The notes: generated by a model not told the origin, from the sequence alone. A DNA stretch of 43,577 nucleotides from Pseudoalteromonas luteoviolacea NCIMB 1944 (GCF_001625565.1 NZ_AUXS01000033.1:1-43577); one strand, 5' to 3'; positions 18,467 through 27,257 are shown, numbered from the stretch's first letter. Translations and numbers: made by a program.

Positions 18467-21400
18467 ATGTTAAAGAAACAAGGATTATTGGCCCTACCTC
18501 TTGGGCTATTGAGTTGCTGGGTGCATGCCAGTCCAGTTACTCCTACTAATAATGTATGGCAAGACAATTCCGGAAATTTATATTACCAACAACCAGTTAA
18601 ACAAGTTACAACCGCAGATGAAGTGCCCGTCAGCATCCGGGTTTTTGAATCTCATCCTTATGTTCGTATTATTCAAACTGCGAACGGATTCGAACTAGAA
18701 GGTATTTCTAAGTCTGAGTTTGCAGCGCAACATAGCGAAATGGATGTTGTGGGCAAACGACTGCGTAGTGACTTCGATGGCGATGGCCAAGCAGATGCAC
18801 TGATCCAGACGGATCTCGGCCACGAATTGTTGGTGTCACGCAATACGGTTAAACCTTATCGCATCGGAATTAATATCCGAGACTTTGGTCAGCAAATGGA
18901 AGTGCGTGATTTCAACTACGATTTTCGTGCTGATATTGTCGATAAGAGCAATAATAAAGTGCACTACGCACAATCAACGGGGTTGAGTCATGCCATTAAT
19001 ACCAATGATTATGTTGGCTCTTTACCTGCCCAAAGTAATGTTTCGCCAGGCGGTGAATTTACCTACAATATTCCGATCACCTTAGGCGAAGCGACTGGTG
19101 GACTGAAACCAAATGTATCACTGAGCTATGCATCTAACCCGCGCAATGGCCACGTTGGGGTCGGTTTTAACATCGATGGGCTCAGTGCCATCACTCGATG
19201 TGAAAAAAATATGGAGACCGATGGCGTTGCTGGATCAGTAAATCTTGATCAGAATGATCGCTTTTGTCTAGATGGGCAGCGTCTGATTGTGAAATCAGGC
19301 CGCACCTATGGCAGCAACAACTCAGAATACCGAACTAGGCAGAATACTGGGCAAAAGATCATTGCTCATACATCTAGCACAGCTACGGGCCCATACGCGT
19401 TTACTGTGTACGATACACAGGGAAATAAACTGACTTATGGTAAACACGGCTCTGCACAGGATGCGCTAGTTAAGGCCAGCAATGGCCGAGGTTATACTTG
19501 GGCGTTAAAGCGTGTCGAAGATGCGTCGGGTAATTACTATGTTTACAATTACACCAAGGTGAACGGCAGTCTTGAGTTTTATCCTACATCTATCAAGTAC
19601 TCAGGTCACGGCAGTGGTGCCACTCGCAATGAAGTTCGCTTCAACTGGGAAGATCGCCTTGATAAGCGCAGGCTCGCCTATTTAAAAAACAATAAGATAA
19701 CGCTGACCAAGCGCCTGAAAAATATTGAGTCGTATTATTCGGGCCGTTTACTACGCCGCTATAATTTGACTTACGGCTATGCTGGTACAGGTGTGACAGA
19801 AAGTGTGCTGAAAAAGGTGCAAGCGTGCTCAAGTAATAATAAGTGTTTGTCACCAACAGTTTTCAACTGGAACTCGAGGGGATCTGTGAGGCTAGGTCGA
19901 GATATTGGTCGTGATTACTCGAGAAACAGTCGCTATAAAGCGCATCAGTTTATGGACTTCAATGGTGATGGATTAACTGATATTGCCTATGTGCGCAATG
20001 ATAGAGGCAGTTCATCGGACCATTTATATATGATCCCAAATAATGGTCGAGGATTTGGCGATGAGCGACGATTTCATGATCTTGCTAATAAAACATTCCG
20101 CAGAACATGGAAAATAGTCGATTATGATAAAGATGGTAAAGATGACATTCTTTATTTATCTGGCAGCAATCAGCATTGGAAGCTGATGCGTCATACTTCT
20201 GCGATGAACTTTTCATTTACGTCTTTAACCTCTATTAGTAAGCCAACAAATGATGAAAATACGCGGTTTTTGGATATTGATGCCGATGGTTACCCGGAAC
20301 TATTGCATTTTGTCGGCAACAAATTGTCTTATCAAAAAGGCACTAAAACTGGCCTAGCTAGTGGTGCTGCCAAACCAATTAAGTTCAATTTAAATGCGCC
20401 AAGCGGTTCAACGGCTTCGATGATGTCCTATGACAAGGATGACAATACATTTCCAGCAATGGACTTTAATGGCGATGGCCGTGCGGACTTTTTAGCAAAA
20501 GTAAGAGTATCTACCTACAATGATGATCCTTTTCCACCTTGCGATCGTCCGTGGGCTTGTGAAGATCCCAGAATAGTAGCGCCCCAAATACAGGCTGGCG
20601 CTTCAATAAAACAAGCCAGTGAAAATCAAGCTTTGATACCTGTGTCACCTAAGCAATTGAACCCAGTTGATATGAGTCGATCGCCAGCGGTTGAGACCCA
20701 GCAGTTGATGCAGCAACAAAGCGGGCTTATTACTCCACAAGGGTACAGCCACAGCTATAGCTGGAAAATTCTCGTATCGCAGGGCAGTGATACATTTGCA
20801 GAATTTGTCACTGTATCGTCAACCTATAATATTAAAGATATTCAAGCTGTCGAACTAAATGGCGATGGTTTGGCTGATATTCTCTACCGTAATAACAGCG
20901 ATAACTGGTATGCCAGAATAAACAATGGACACGGGTTCAACAGTGCCATTTACTTATTCAAGTATAACAAAGCTGCCTTAAAAACATTTGATATCAACGG
21001 TGATGGCACAGCTGAGGTCTATAGAGAAGATCATGGAGATCACTTCTATTTCTTTAATGGCAGTGGCTTTACAGCGAGAAAGCTGACATCACATGGGTCA
21101 AATTTTGATTTCACCACTTTTATGGATGTTACAGGGGACGGTACACCTGATAAGTTGGTCTTTTCTGGACGTATGGGCTTGTATCAAAACAGTGATAGTC
21201 CAGCCACTTTGATCTCTTCAGTGACAGATGGGTTTGGTGTCAATACATCGGTTTCCTACTCTACGCTCAATAATCGCAGTGTGTATGTACCAGACTATGA
21301 TGCGAGGCACAAAAACTGGGGTAACGGCAGGGTAACAGACATTAAAAAAGGTGCTCGTGTTGTTAGCTTATTGCGTAAAGGTGAGGATTTATTTACCTAT

Positions 21401-24400
21401 AAGTATTATGGCGCAAAAGCGCAAGTAGGTCGTGGTATGCTCGGCTTTAGACAAGTTGTCATAGAGAGCAGAAACGCCGGAACTAAAGTTGTAAGTACTT
21501 ATCGCCAAGATGGTGATTATCGAGGCTCGGTGTCTAAAGTGCAGACATACGTTAAGTATGGTAGCGATACGAGCTCAGGCGGAGGCGGAAATCCCCCCCC
21601 ACCACCAATTGACCCGTGCGATGAAATTCCAGAGATGTGTAATTGTAACTGGGAACCAGGCAAACGCTGTGAGCTGCCAAGAGCTATTCCTGTCGATGAG
21701 CTGATAGCTTCTCCGCTAACAGCCATGAGTCGTTCAGAGTTAAGTATCCAAAGTGCTTCATCAAGCAGTGTTTGGCGTTTGAAGTCAGAAGTAACCAATA
21801 CCCATGGTAATAAGAGAGATACAGGCTTTAAAGCTGGTAGTAGCACTTATCCGTATATGGTTTATCCAAGTCGTTCAGTGACAAAGACCTATAATACGGA
21901 CACTAGTAGCCAGACGCTCATTGCGACAAAAACTGAGCAATTAACAATAGATAGTTTTGGCAACCCAGTATCGAAAAAAAGCACTATTGACAGTAAAAAT
22001 GGCTATGCACACACGTCTGAGGCACATACCTACTCGTACAGTAAATATGGCGGTAGATTGACTAAAAAGCAGACAACAAAGCGCTATTTAAATCGTCTTA
22101 ACGGCAGCAACCGAGGCAATTATCAAAATACACAAACGGTAAACTATGCCTACGACAGCAAAGGGCGAATGATCAAAACTACCGCAGATAATGGCGTGGC
22201 CACGAGCTACACGCTGAATAGCTATGGTATGGTCACCAAAGAAACGGTATCGTCCTCCGGTCTACCTACTAAGGTACTGACGAAATACTATGACAGTACG
22301 AGTCGCCACTTGACCGGAGAGTCAAATAGCTTGGGCCACAGAAGTACCATCGGTTATGATAATTTGGGTCGCAAGTATTATGTGCAAACAGCCAATGGCC
22401 AGCGTACTTATAGCACCTATAACCAACTTGGACGAGTGACAGGGGAGGTGTCTACACCGGCAAATAATACCAGTATTTCAGGCAGTCAAGCGCTGAGTAC
22501 TAGTAAAGTGCAATATTGGTGTAAATCGATAAACCACTGTCCGTCAAATGCAACTTACTATGAAGAAACTACCGTAGAAGGGACACCTGACTCCAGAGTC
22601 TATTTTGATAAATATGGGCGTGAAATTCGCAAAGGCAGTGTGTCTCTAAGTGGCACTTATGTATACACAGACTTTACTTATGATACTAAGGGTCGTAAAT
22701 ATAGAGAGTCTCTACCTTATTTTGCTGGTGGCACAATACGTTGGACAGTTTATCAATATGATAAGCAAAACCGTGTGATTAAAATTACCAAGGCTGATGG
22801 CTCTGTCTGGAAAACCGAATACAACGGTGAAGCGGTGACAAACGTTAACCCCTTAGGACGCCGTAATACTCAGGTTAAAAATGCCATGGGACTGTTGGTT
22901 AAAGTCACGGATGCAAATAATAAATCCGCAGAATATCAATATGATGAAAATGGTAAATCTCGAAACTTGAAGGGACCGAAAGGGAACCAAATTCAAATAT
23001 TGTATGATAAATACGGCAACAAAACTCGCGTGGTTGATCCTGATAAAGGCACAATTAACTACACGTACAACAAATATCATCAGTTGACCAAAGAAACGGA
23101 CAGCAACGGCAATGTGATGACGTACAGCTATGATGTTTTGGGTCGTCTTATTGAGTCTGTACGTAAAAAAGGCACTGTTGTAGAGCATCATACGGTCACT
23201 AGCTATGACAGTGGCAGCTATGCAAAAGGCCAAGTTTTTACTGTTAATGATAAGGTATCAGGGTTTACTGAACGTTATTACTACGATGCATTTAGCCGCA
23301 GTCGTGAAAAGCAGACAGTGATAGAAGGGGACACCTATAAGGAGAAGTGGGAATACAACAACTCAGGCCAGTTAACTAAGGAAATTGACGCGTCTGGTAA
23401 GAGTGTTATCTATACATATAATGCTCATAAGCACTTAGCCTCGTTGAAAGACAGTCAAACCAATTCTGTGGTTTGGCGAGCTGTTACCGTGGATGCATTT
23501 GGCAATCTAACTAAAGAGCAACTTGGTAGTCGGATTGTACGAAACAAAGGTTTCGATGCAGAGACAGGTCTATTGACCAGTATGACGACGACAGGTAGTG
23601 GTACTTTGCAAAACTTGCGATATGACTGGGATAACCTGGGCAATTTGAATTATCGACAAGATCTGGCGATTGGTAAAAAAGAAACTTTTGCTTATGACGC
23701 ACTTAACCGGGTGACACGCAGCACGATATCTGGCGTTGCGACAACGGATATCCGTTACAATGAGCTGGGGAACATAACCTACAAGACTGGTGTGGGTAAC
23801 TATCATTATCAATCAAGTCGACCCCATGCTGTCACTGAGGTCACCGGGGCCCGTGCGAATAAGTATCAATATGATGCCTCGGGCAATATGGTCAAAGACA
23901 ATGACAGAGTACTAAGTTATAACACTTTCCATAAACCAACCTATATAGAAAAAGGGGATTACTGGGTTGAGTTTGAGTACTCAGGTAATGGTAAACGTTT
24001 TAGACGCCTCGAGTTTGGTGGTGAAAAAGGCGCATTGATCCCCATTTTGAATGGAGACATCACTACTTTCATTCCAATTGCTCAGGAAACCCGGTATGTC
24101 GGTAAAGTTGAATTTATCCGATATGGAGGGTCAAGTACCTGGGTGAGCAAGCGCTATATTGCTGGCAAAGTGTTGGTAACGACGGTCAATAACCAAGCAA
24201 CCACACGCTATATCTTGGACGATCACTTAGGGTCGACGCATGTGATAGCTGACAGTAATGGGCGCTCAGTTCAAGTCATGAGTTTTGATGTATTTGGCGC
24301 GCGTCGAGATGCTAAAACTTGGGCACGTGATTTCAGTGACACCAACAAATTTACCAGCATGATCACTTTGCGCGGCTTCACCGGTCATGAGCAAATTGAT

Positions 24401-25510
24401 GAGGTAGGCCTTGTTCATATGGGGGGGCGGATCTATGACCCAATCCTTGGTCGATTCTTACAAGCCGATCCTATGGTTCAGGCGCCTGAAAATATTCAAA
24501 GTCTTAACCGCTATTCTTACGTAGTTAATAACCCGCTCAATAAAACAGATCCGAGTGGGTATATTTGGGTGACGTTGGCAATTACCGCTCTTAAGGCAAT
24601 TGCAGCAAGTTCGGCGGTAAGCGCTGCGGTTGCTACTGCGATTAGCTACGCGTTGACTGCTTATACTTATTATGGCTACGCGCAATTTGCGATCAGTGTT
24701 AACAATGCCATTAAAGGAGGTGGAACGGCGATGGCCAACTTCTTAGGTGGGCTAAGTAAGAGTTTGGCAAAACAGTGGTTACAGGGCAAAGTCATGGATG
24801 CCACAGGTATGACGCAAGCAATTGAAGAGATTGACAAGAAGTTCTCTCTAAAGGTTACACCGAGTGCGATTGCTGATTTACCAAAAATTGAAGCGGCATC
24901 CTGTGTGTATGAGGATTTTGCTCAGTGTCAGGGGACGGATCACTACAAGCGGCTTTCAGATCAAGAGCTTGAAGCAATGGACTTAGATCCGAAGGATTTT
25001 AATACAGAAAGCAGTATGAATGCGGCTTTGTTTAAAGATAATCAGGGTAAATACCTCTTGGTTTACCGTGGTACTGCGGAGCTACTACCAGATGTTGGCG
25101 CAGACATTACCCAAGCGTTTGGTATTGAAACCACACAGTACACTGAAGCGATGGACTTGGCACAGGTGGTGGTGGACAGACTGGGCAATAATGTTGAGTT
25201 TGCCGGGCATTCACTTGGTGGCGGGCTTGCAGCCGCAGCGTCAATGTTTACTGGCAACCCAGCAACCACGATAAATGCGGCGGGTGTGCATGATCGAACC
25301 ATGACTCGGCGGGATGTGGATATGTCGACGGTTGATCCGTCCAAGATCAAAGCTTACTACAACACCACCGATTTGCTGCATATTGGGCAATTATTACCCT
25401 TCTTGCCGTCTGCCAATGGCAAGCAAATTGCGTTGACGCCTTTGAGTTCACACGGCGTGGTTGGGGCATGTTCATCTATGGGGGGTAAACCTTGCGACTA
25501 TTCCGATTGA
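18467..25510 (+). CDS. Sec-exported SpvB/FG-GAP/RHS polymorphic toxin with C-terminal lipase-like domain
   Basis: A 2347-residue protein. A Sec signal (about 1-22, VHA|SP) is followed by an SpvB-like region (about 175-475) with seven or more FG-GAP-type DxNGDGxxD loops around it (near residues 102, 496, 552, 603, 666, 796, 842 and 886). YD/RHS repeats run from about 1225 to 1850, and the RHS core (about 1914-2031) contains DDHLGSTHVIAD, GRIYDPILGRFLQADP and DPSGY. After the core come an Ala-rich hydrophobic stretch and a lipase-like domain: YRGT at 2200-2203, nucleophile Ser2249 in GHSLGGG, and possible Asp2302 and His2329. This is the layout of a polymorphic toxin whose shell cages a C-terminal effector. 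It has no PAAR domain, so a type VI route is unlikely. Two inserts are Cys/Pro-rich. The ATG at 18467 gives the signal peptide; an ATG at 18431 would extend it. Confidence 0.9.
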   Translation: MLKKQGLLALPLGLLSCWVHASPVTPTNNVWQDNSGNLYYQQPVKQVTTADEVPVSIRVFESHPYVRIIQTANGFELEGISKSEFAAQHSEMDVVGKRLRSDFDGDGQADALIQTDLGHELLVSRNTVKPYRIGINIRDFGQQMEVRDFNYDFRADIVDKSNNKVHYAQSTGLSHAINTNDYVGSLPAQSNVSPGGEFTYNIPITLGEATGGLKPNVSLSYASNPRNGHVGVGFNIDGLSAITRCEKNMETDGVAGSVNLDQNDRFCLDGQRLIVKSGRTYGSNNSEYRTRQNTGQKIIAHTSSTATGPYAFTVYDTQGNKLTYGKHGSAQDALVKASNGRGYTWALKRVEDASGNYYVYNYTKVNGSLEFYPTSIKYSGHGSGATRNEVRFNWEDRLDKRRLAYLKNNKITLTKRLKNIESYYSGRLLRRYNLTYGYAGTGVTESVLKKVQACSSNNKCLSPTVFNWNSRGSVRLGRDIGRDYSRNSRYKAHQFMDFNGDGLTDIAYVRNDRGSSSDHLYMIPNNGRGFGDERRFHDLANKTFRRTWKIVDYDKDGKDDILYLSGSNQHWKLMRHTSAMNFSFTSLTSISKPTNDENTRFLDIDADGYPELLHFVGNKLSYQKGTKTGLASGAAKPIKFNLNAPSGSTASMMSYDKDDNTFPAMDFNGDGRADFLAKVRVSTYNDDPFPPCDRPWACEDPRIVAPQIQAGASIKQASENQALIPVSPKQLNPVDMSRSPAVETQQLMQQQSGLITPQGYSHSYSWKILVSQGSDTFAEFVTVSSTYNIKDIQAVELNGDGLADILYRNNSDNWYARINNGHGFNSAIYLFKYNKAALKTFDINGDGTAEVYREDHGDHFYFFNGSGFTARKLTSHGSNFDFTTFMDVTGDGTPDKLVFSGRMGLYQNSDSPATLISSVTDGFGVNTSVSYSTLNNRSVYVPDYDARHKNWGNGRVTDIKKGARVVSLLRKGEDLFTYKYYGAKAQVGRGMLGFRQVVIESRNAGTKVVSTYRQDGDYRGSVSKVQTYVKYGSDTSSGGGGNPPPPPIDPCDEIPEMCNCNWEPGKRCELPRAIPVDELIASPLTAMSRSELSIQSASSSSVWRLKSEVTNTHGNKRDTGFKAGSSTYPYMVYPSRSVTKTYNTDTSSQTLIATKTEQLTIDSFGNPVSKKSTIDSKNGYAHTSEAHTYSYSKYGGRLTKKQTTKRYLNRLNGSNRGNYQNTQTVNYAYDSKGRMIKTTADNGVATSYTLNSYGMVTKETVSSSGLPTKVLTKYYDSTSRHLTGESNSLGHRSTIGYDNLGRKYYVQTANGQRTYSTYNQLGRVTGEVSTPANNTSISGSQALSTSKVQYWCKSINHCPSNATYYEETTVEGTPDSRVYFDKYGREIRKGSVSLSGTYVYTDFTYDTKGRKYRESLPYFAGGTIRWTVYQYDKQNRVIKITKADGSVWKTEYNGEAVTNVNPLGRRNTQVKNAMGLLVKVTDANNKSAEYQYDENGKSRNLKGPKGNQIQILYDKYGNKTRVVDPDKGTINYTYNKYHQLTKETDSNGNVMTYSYDVLGRLIESVRKKGTVVEHHTVTSYDSGSYAKGQVFTVNDKVSGFTERYYYDAFSRSREKQTVIEGDTYKEKWEYNNSGQLTKEIDASGKSVIYTYNAHKHLASLKDSQTNSVVWRAVTVDAFGNLTKEQLGSRIVRNKGFDAETGLLTSMTTTGSGTLQNLRYDWDNLGNLNYRQDLAIGKKETFAYDALNRVTRSTISGVATTDIRYNELGNITYKTGVGNYHYQSSRPHAVTEVTGARANKYQYDASGNMVKDNDRVLSYNTFHKPTYIEKGDYWVEFEYSGNGKRFRRLEFGGEKGALIPILNGDITTFIPIAQETRYVGKVEFIRYGGSSTWVSKRYIAGKVLVTTVNNQATTRYILDDHLGSTHVIADSNGRSVQVMSFDVFGARRDAKTWARDFSDTNKFTSMITLRGFTGHEQIDEVGLVHMGGRIYDPILGRFLQADPMVQAPENIQSLNRYSYVVNNPLNKTDPSGYIWVTLAITALKAIAASSAVSAAVATAISYALTAYTYYGYAQFAISVNNAIKGGGTAMANFLGGLSKSLAKQWLQGKVMDATGMTQAIEEIDKKFSLKVTPSAIADLPKIEAASCVYEDFAQCQGTDHYKRLSDQELEAMDLDPKDFNTESSMNAALFKDNQGKYLLVYRGTAELLPDVGADITQAFGIETTQYTEAMDLAQVVVDRLGNNVEFAGHSLGGGLAAAASMFTGNPATTINAAGVHDRTMTRRDVDMSTVDPSKIKAYYNTTDLLHIGQLLPFLPSANGKQIALTPLSSHGVVGACSSMGGKPCDYSD

Positions 25511-26244
25511 TTATAGTTGCGCTTATGTTCCTGCAGACCGGGTGTTTACAACTCGGTCATGCAGTAACAGGCGGGATTTATAGCATTTTGCCGGGCCAGG
25601 AATACACGGACCAAATGTGTTTAAAGCTTGCCCGTGCGGCATTGAATGGTAATTTAAAGCGCTTAAATAAGCTGCTTGCTACGCCGAGTCACCAGGTAAA
25701 TTGCCAAGGTAAAACCGGGTTTACGCCTTTATACTTTGCCATAAAAGGCAGGCAGCTCAGTGCCTACACTAGGTTACTTGAAGCGGGGGCTGATCCCAAT
25801 ATTCCATTTGGCGGAAGGGGTAACAATGTTACGTTTCTTGCAAGCTGGATAGGGATTGAATATTTACGGCCCGCTGCTGAGCATGGCGCTGATTTTAACC
25901 AAAAAGATGCATTTGGCAGAACGCCGGTATATAAAATTATTAGCTCAGATACGAACGAGGCATTTTTGTTAGCACTGAGCAAAGGGTTTGATGTCAACAA
26001 TGTTGATAACTCTGGAGGAACGCCTATTGTAAGAGCGCTTGGTTCTTATCGGTTTTTTATGGCGTGGAAGTTATTAGAGAATGGAGCTGATATAAATTTG
26101 AATCCAAAATCTAATATAGGGGATGCGTGCTTCCAGTTAAATAGAGCCATTGGGCGTAAACATGAGTTGACGCAGTCTGCACAGTTAGAGATTGATAAGT
26201 ATTACCAAAGTTTGGCGGATGCTGCCAAATGTAATGATGGTTAA
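25492..26244 (+). CDS. Ankyrin-repeat lipoprotein, probable immunity protein to the RHS lipase
   Basis: A 250-residue protein started by TTG at 25492, inside the last 19 bases of the RHS gene, with a G6 run six bases upstream as ribosome site. This start gives a short signal (MRLFRLIIVALMFLQTGC) with a lipobox-like end at Cys18. The -3 residue is Gln, which is not ideal, so lipidation is probable rather than certain. Four ankyrin-type units follow: about 76-107 (GFTPLYFAIKG, LLEAGADPN), 111-138, 141-171 (FGRTPVYKII) and 174-204 (LLENGADIN). Periplasmic lipoproteins commonly protect cells from secreted lipase effectors, and ankyrin proteins are known immunity partners in polymorphic toxin systems. 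The overlap with the toxin end is the expected arrangement. Immunity is inferred from this context. Confidence 0.8.
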   Translation: MRLFRLIIVALMFLQTGCLQLGHAVTGGIYSILPGQEYTDQMCLKLARAALNGNLKRLNKLLATPSHQVNCQGKTGFTPLYFAIKGRQLSAYTRLLEAGADPNIPFGGRGNNVTFLASWIGIEYLRPAAEHGADFNQKDAFGRTPVYKIISSDTNEAFLLALSKGFDVNNVDNSGGTPIVRALGSYRFFMAWKLLENGADINLNPKSNIGDACFQLNRAIGRKHELTQSAQLEIDKYYQSLADAAKCNDG

Positions 26245-26332
26245 ATATATATTATATATATTATATATGTTTTTTATTTTTACATTGGTGGTTATTTCTT
26301 TATTATTAACGCTCTTTTTTAATAAAGTTTAA
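26237..26332 (+). CDS. Possible 31-residue single-pass membrane peptide
   Basis: ATG at 26237 overlaps the ankyrin gene stop as ATGGTTAA and runs to a TAA at 26330-26332. The product is almost wholly hydrophobic (MVKYILYILYMFFIFTLVV then ISLLLTLFFNKV), with lysine at each end, as in a membrane micropeptide. There is no separate Shine-Dalgarno sequence, so translation would depend on coupling. The DNA is extremely AT-rich, and such DNA produces Phe/Leu/Ile/Tyr codons by chance, so this is tentative. It ends 12 bp before the next gene. Confidence 0.3.
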   Translation: MVKYILYILYMFFIFTLVVISLLLTLFFNKV

Positions 26333-26344
26333 GGATAGAAGAAA

Positions 26345-26644
26345 ATGAAAAAAATAATCGCTCTTTGCTGCTTGCTTCTCTCGAGTGAAACAGTGTTAGC
26401 TTATAATGCTAACTCGAGTGTGGAAATTAAAAATATTAGGGTTAGACCTACTGTAGCATACGTTTTGTTTGAAGGTTGTAGTAGATATTCGAAGATTTAT
26501 TTGTCTAATGACTATTATAAATCGATGTTTTCCGTTGCGATGATGGCGGCGGCGTCTAATAAAAAGGTAGCAGTTGAATTTCAGGAAAATAAAAGCTGTG
26601 CATCAACGGAGCCTGTTATTAATTACATAGACATAAAAATATAA
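26345..26644 (+). CDS. Small secreted protein, family A member 2
   Basis: A 99-residue protein with signal peptide MKKIIALCCLLLSSETVLA cleaved before YNANSS. AAGGA lies nine bases before the ATG. The mature part shows strands (VEIKNIRVRPTVAYVLFEGC), a helix beginning at DYYKSMFSVAMMAAA, a strand KVAVEFQ, a Cys, and a closing strand INYIDIKI. This matches the plan of the proteins at 17943-18293 and 26850-27197. It has three mature-region cysteines or fewer, consistent with one disulfide. Function unknown. The gene follows the ankyrin immunity gene by 100 bp. Confidence 0.75.
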   Translation: MKKIIALCCLLLSSETVLAYNANSSVEIKNIRVRPTVAYVLFEGCSRYSKIYLSNDYYKSMFSVAMMAAASNKKVAVEFQENKSCASTEPVINYIDIKI

Positions 26645-26668
26645 TCACACCTTAATACTTGTCTATTT

Positions 26669-26710
26669 GTAAAGTTGGTTTGTTTGTTTTTCCTGATGAA
26701 CCAACTTTAC
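26669..26710. repeat. 12-bp perfect inverted repeat (hairpin)
   Basis: GTAAAGTTGGTT (26669-26680) and AACCAACTTTAC (26699-26710) are exact reverse complements around an 18-base T-rich loop. No T run follows on either strand. It lies 25 bp past the stop of the small secreted protein gene and may be a 3' stability hairpin. Confidence 0.6.
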
Positions 26711-26760
26711 GTTCTCCCCATCTAATTCAATTGGTACTTCTTATGAAAAGGACTTGATTA

Positions 26761-26786
26761 CTTATTAATATAATTATATTAATAAG
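26761..26786. repeat. 26-bp perfect AT palindrome
   Basis: The half-site CTTATTAATATAA is followed directly by its reverse complement TTATATTAATAAG, with no spacer. It is centred 76 bp upstream of the ATG at 26850, where an operator or promoter element would lie. Chance is more plausible in such AT-rich DNA than elsewhere, but a perfect 26-bp match is still striking. Confidence 0.6.
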
Positions 26787-26849
26787 GTGTTTTGTTTTTC
26801 TTAAAATTATATATAATTGGTTTTCACTTTAGATTTTAAGGGTTTTTAA

Positions 26850-27197
26850 ATGAGTAAGTTTTTGTTTTCATTGCTGTTATTAGGGGTTTCTGCTCAGTCG
26901 GCGTTTGCATCAAATACAGAACTATCGATAGGGACGCAAATTACGGAACTGAATGTTTACTCTAGGCTTGGTAATGCTGATGTTTACGTCAAGCTAGATA
27001 CTAATGGTAACTATTGCAAACATGGCTACTTTATAAACAAAAATAGCGCCGGATATGAATCTATACTTAGCAGCTTGTTAAGCGCATATCATACACAATC
27101 AAATATAAAAATATATGCTTTTACTGGTCAAGCGCATCATTGGAGTGGAAATGCAGGTCCAACTTGCGAAATTTACTCAGTTCAGTTTAAGCGTTAA
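26850..27197 (+). CDS. Small secreted protein, family A member 3
   Basis: A 115-residue protein with signal peptide MSKFLFSLLLLGVSAQSAFA and AAGGG seven bases before the ATG. The mature part has strands TQITELNVYSR and ADVYVKLDTNG, a Cys in YCKHGYFINK, a helix GYESILSSLLSAYHTQ, a strand IKIYAFTG, a Trp-containing loop HHWSGNAGPTC, and the closing strand EIYSVQFKR. The cysteines before and after the helix could form one disulfide. It shares the plan of members 1 and 2. Strand-helix-strand organisation around one helix resembles the OB-fold B subunits of AB5-type toxins, but that is a pattern-level inference only. Confidence 0.8.
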   Translation: MSKFLFSLLLLGVSAQSAFASNTELSIGTQITELNVYSRLGNADVYVKLDTNGNYCKHGYFINKNSAGYESILSSLLSAYHTQSNIKIYAFTGQAHHWSGNAGPTCEIYSVQFKR

Positions 27198-27257
27198 ACA
27201 AGAGTTTGTTATTAGAAACCAAAGTGGTTTAAAAGTTAACAGAGATTAAATAAATCT

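Noticed and set aside
22140..24000. Periodic repeats in this segment as a CRISPR or tandem DNA repeat
   Set aside because: The periodicity is at protein level (YD/RHS repeats); the DNA copies are diverged and not spaced as CRISPR repeats.
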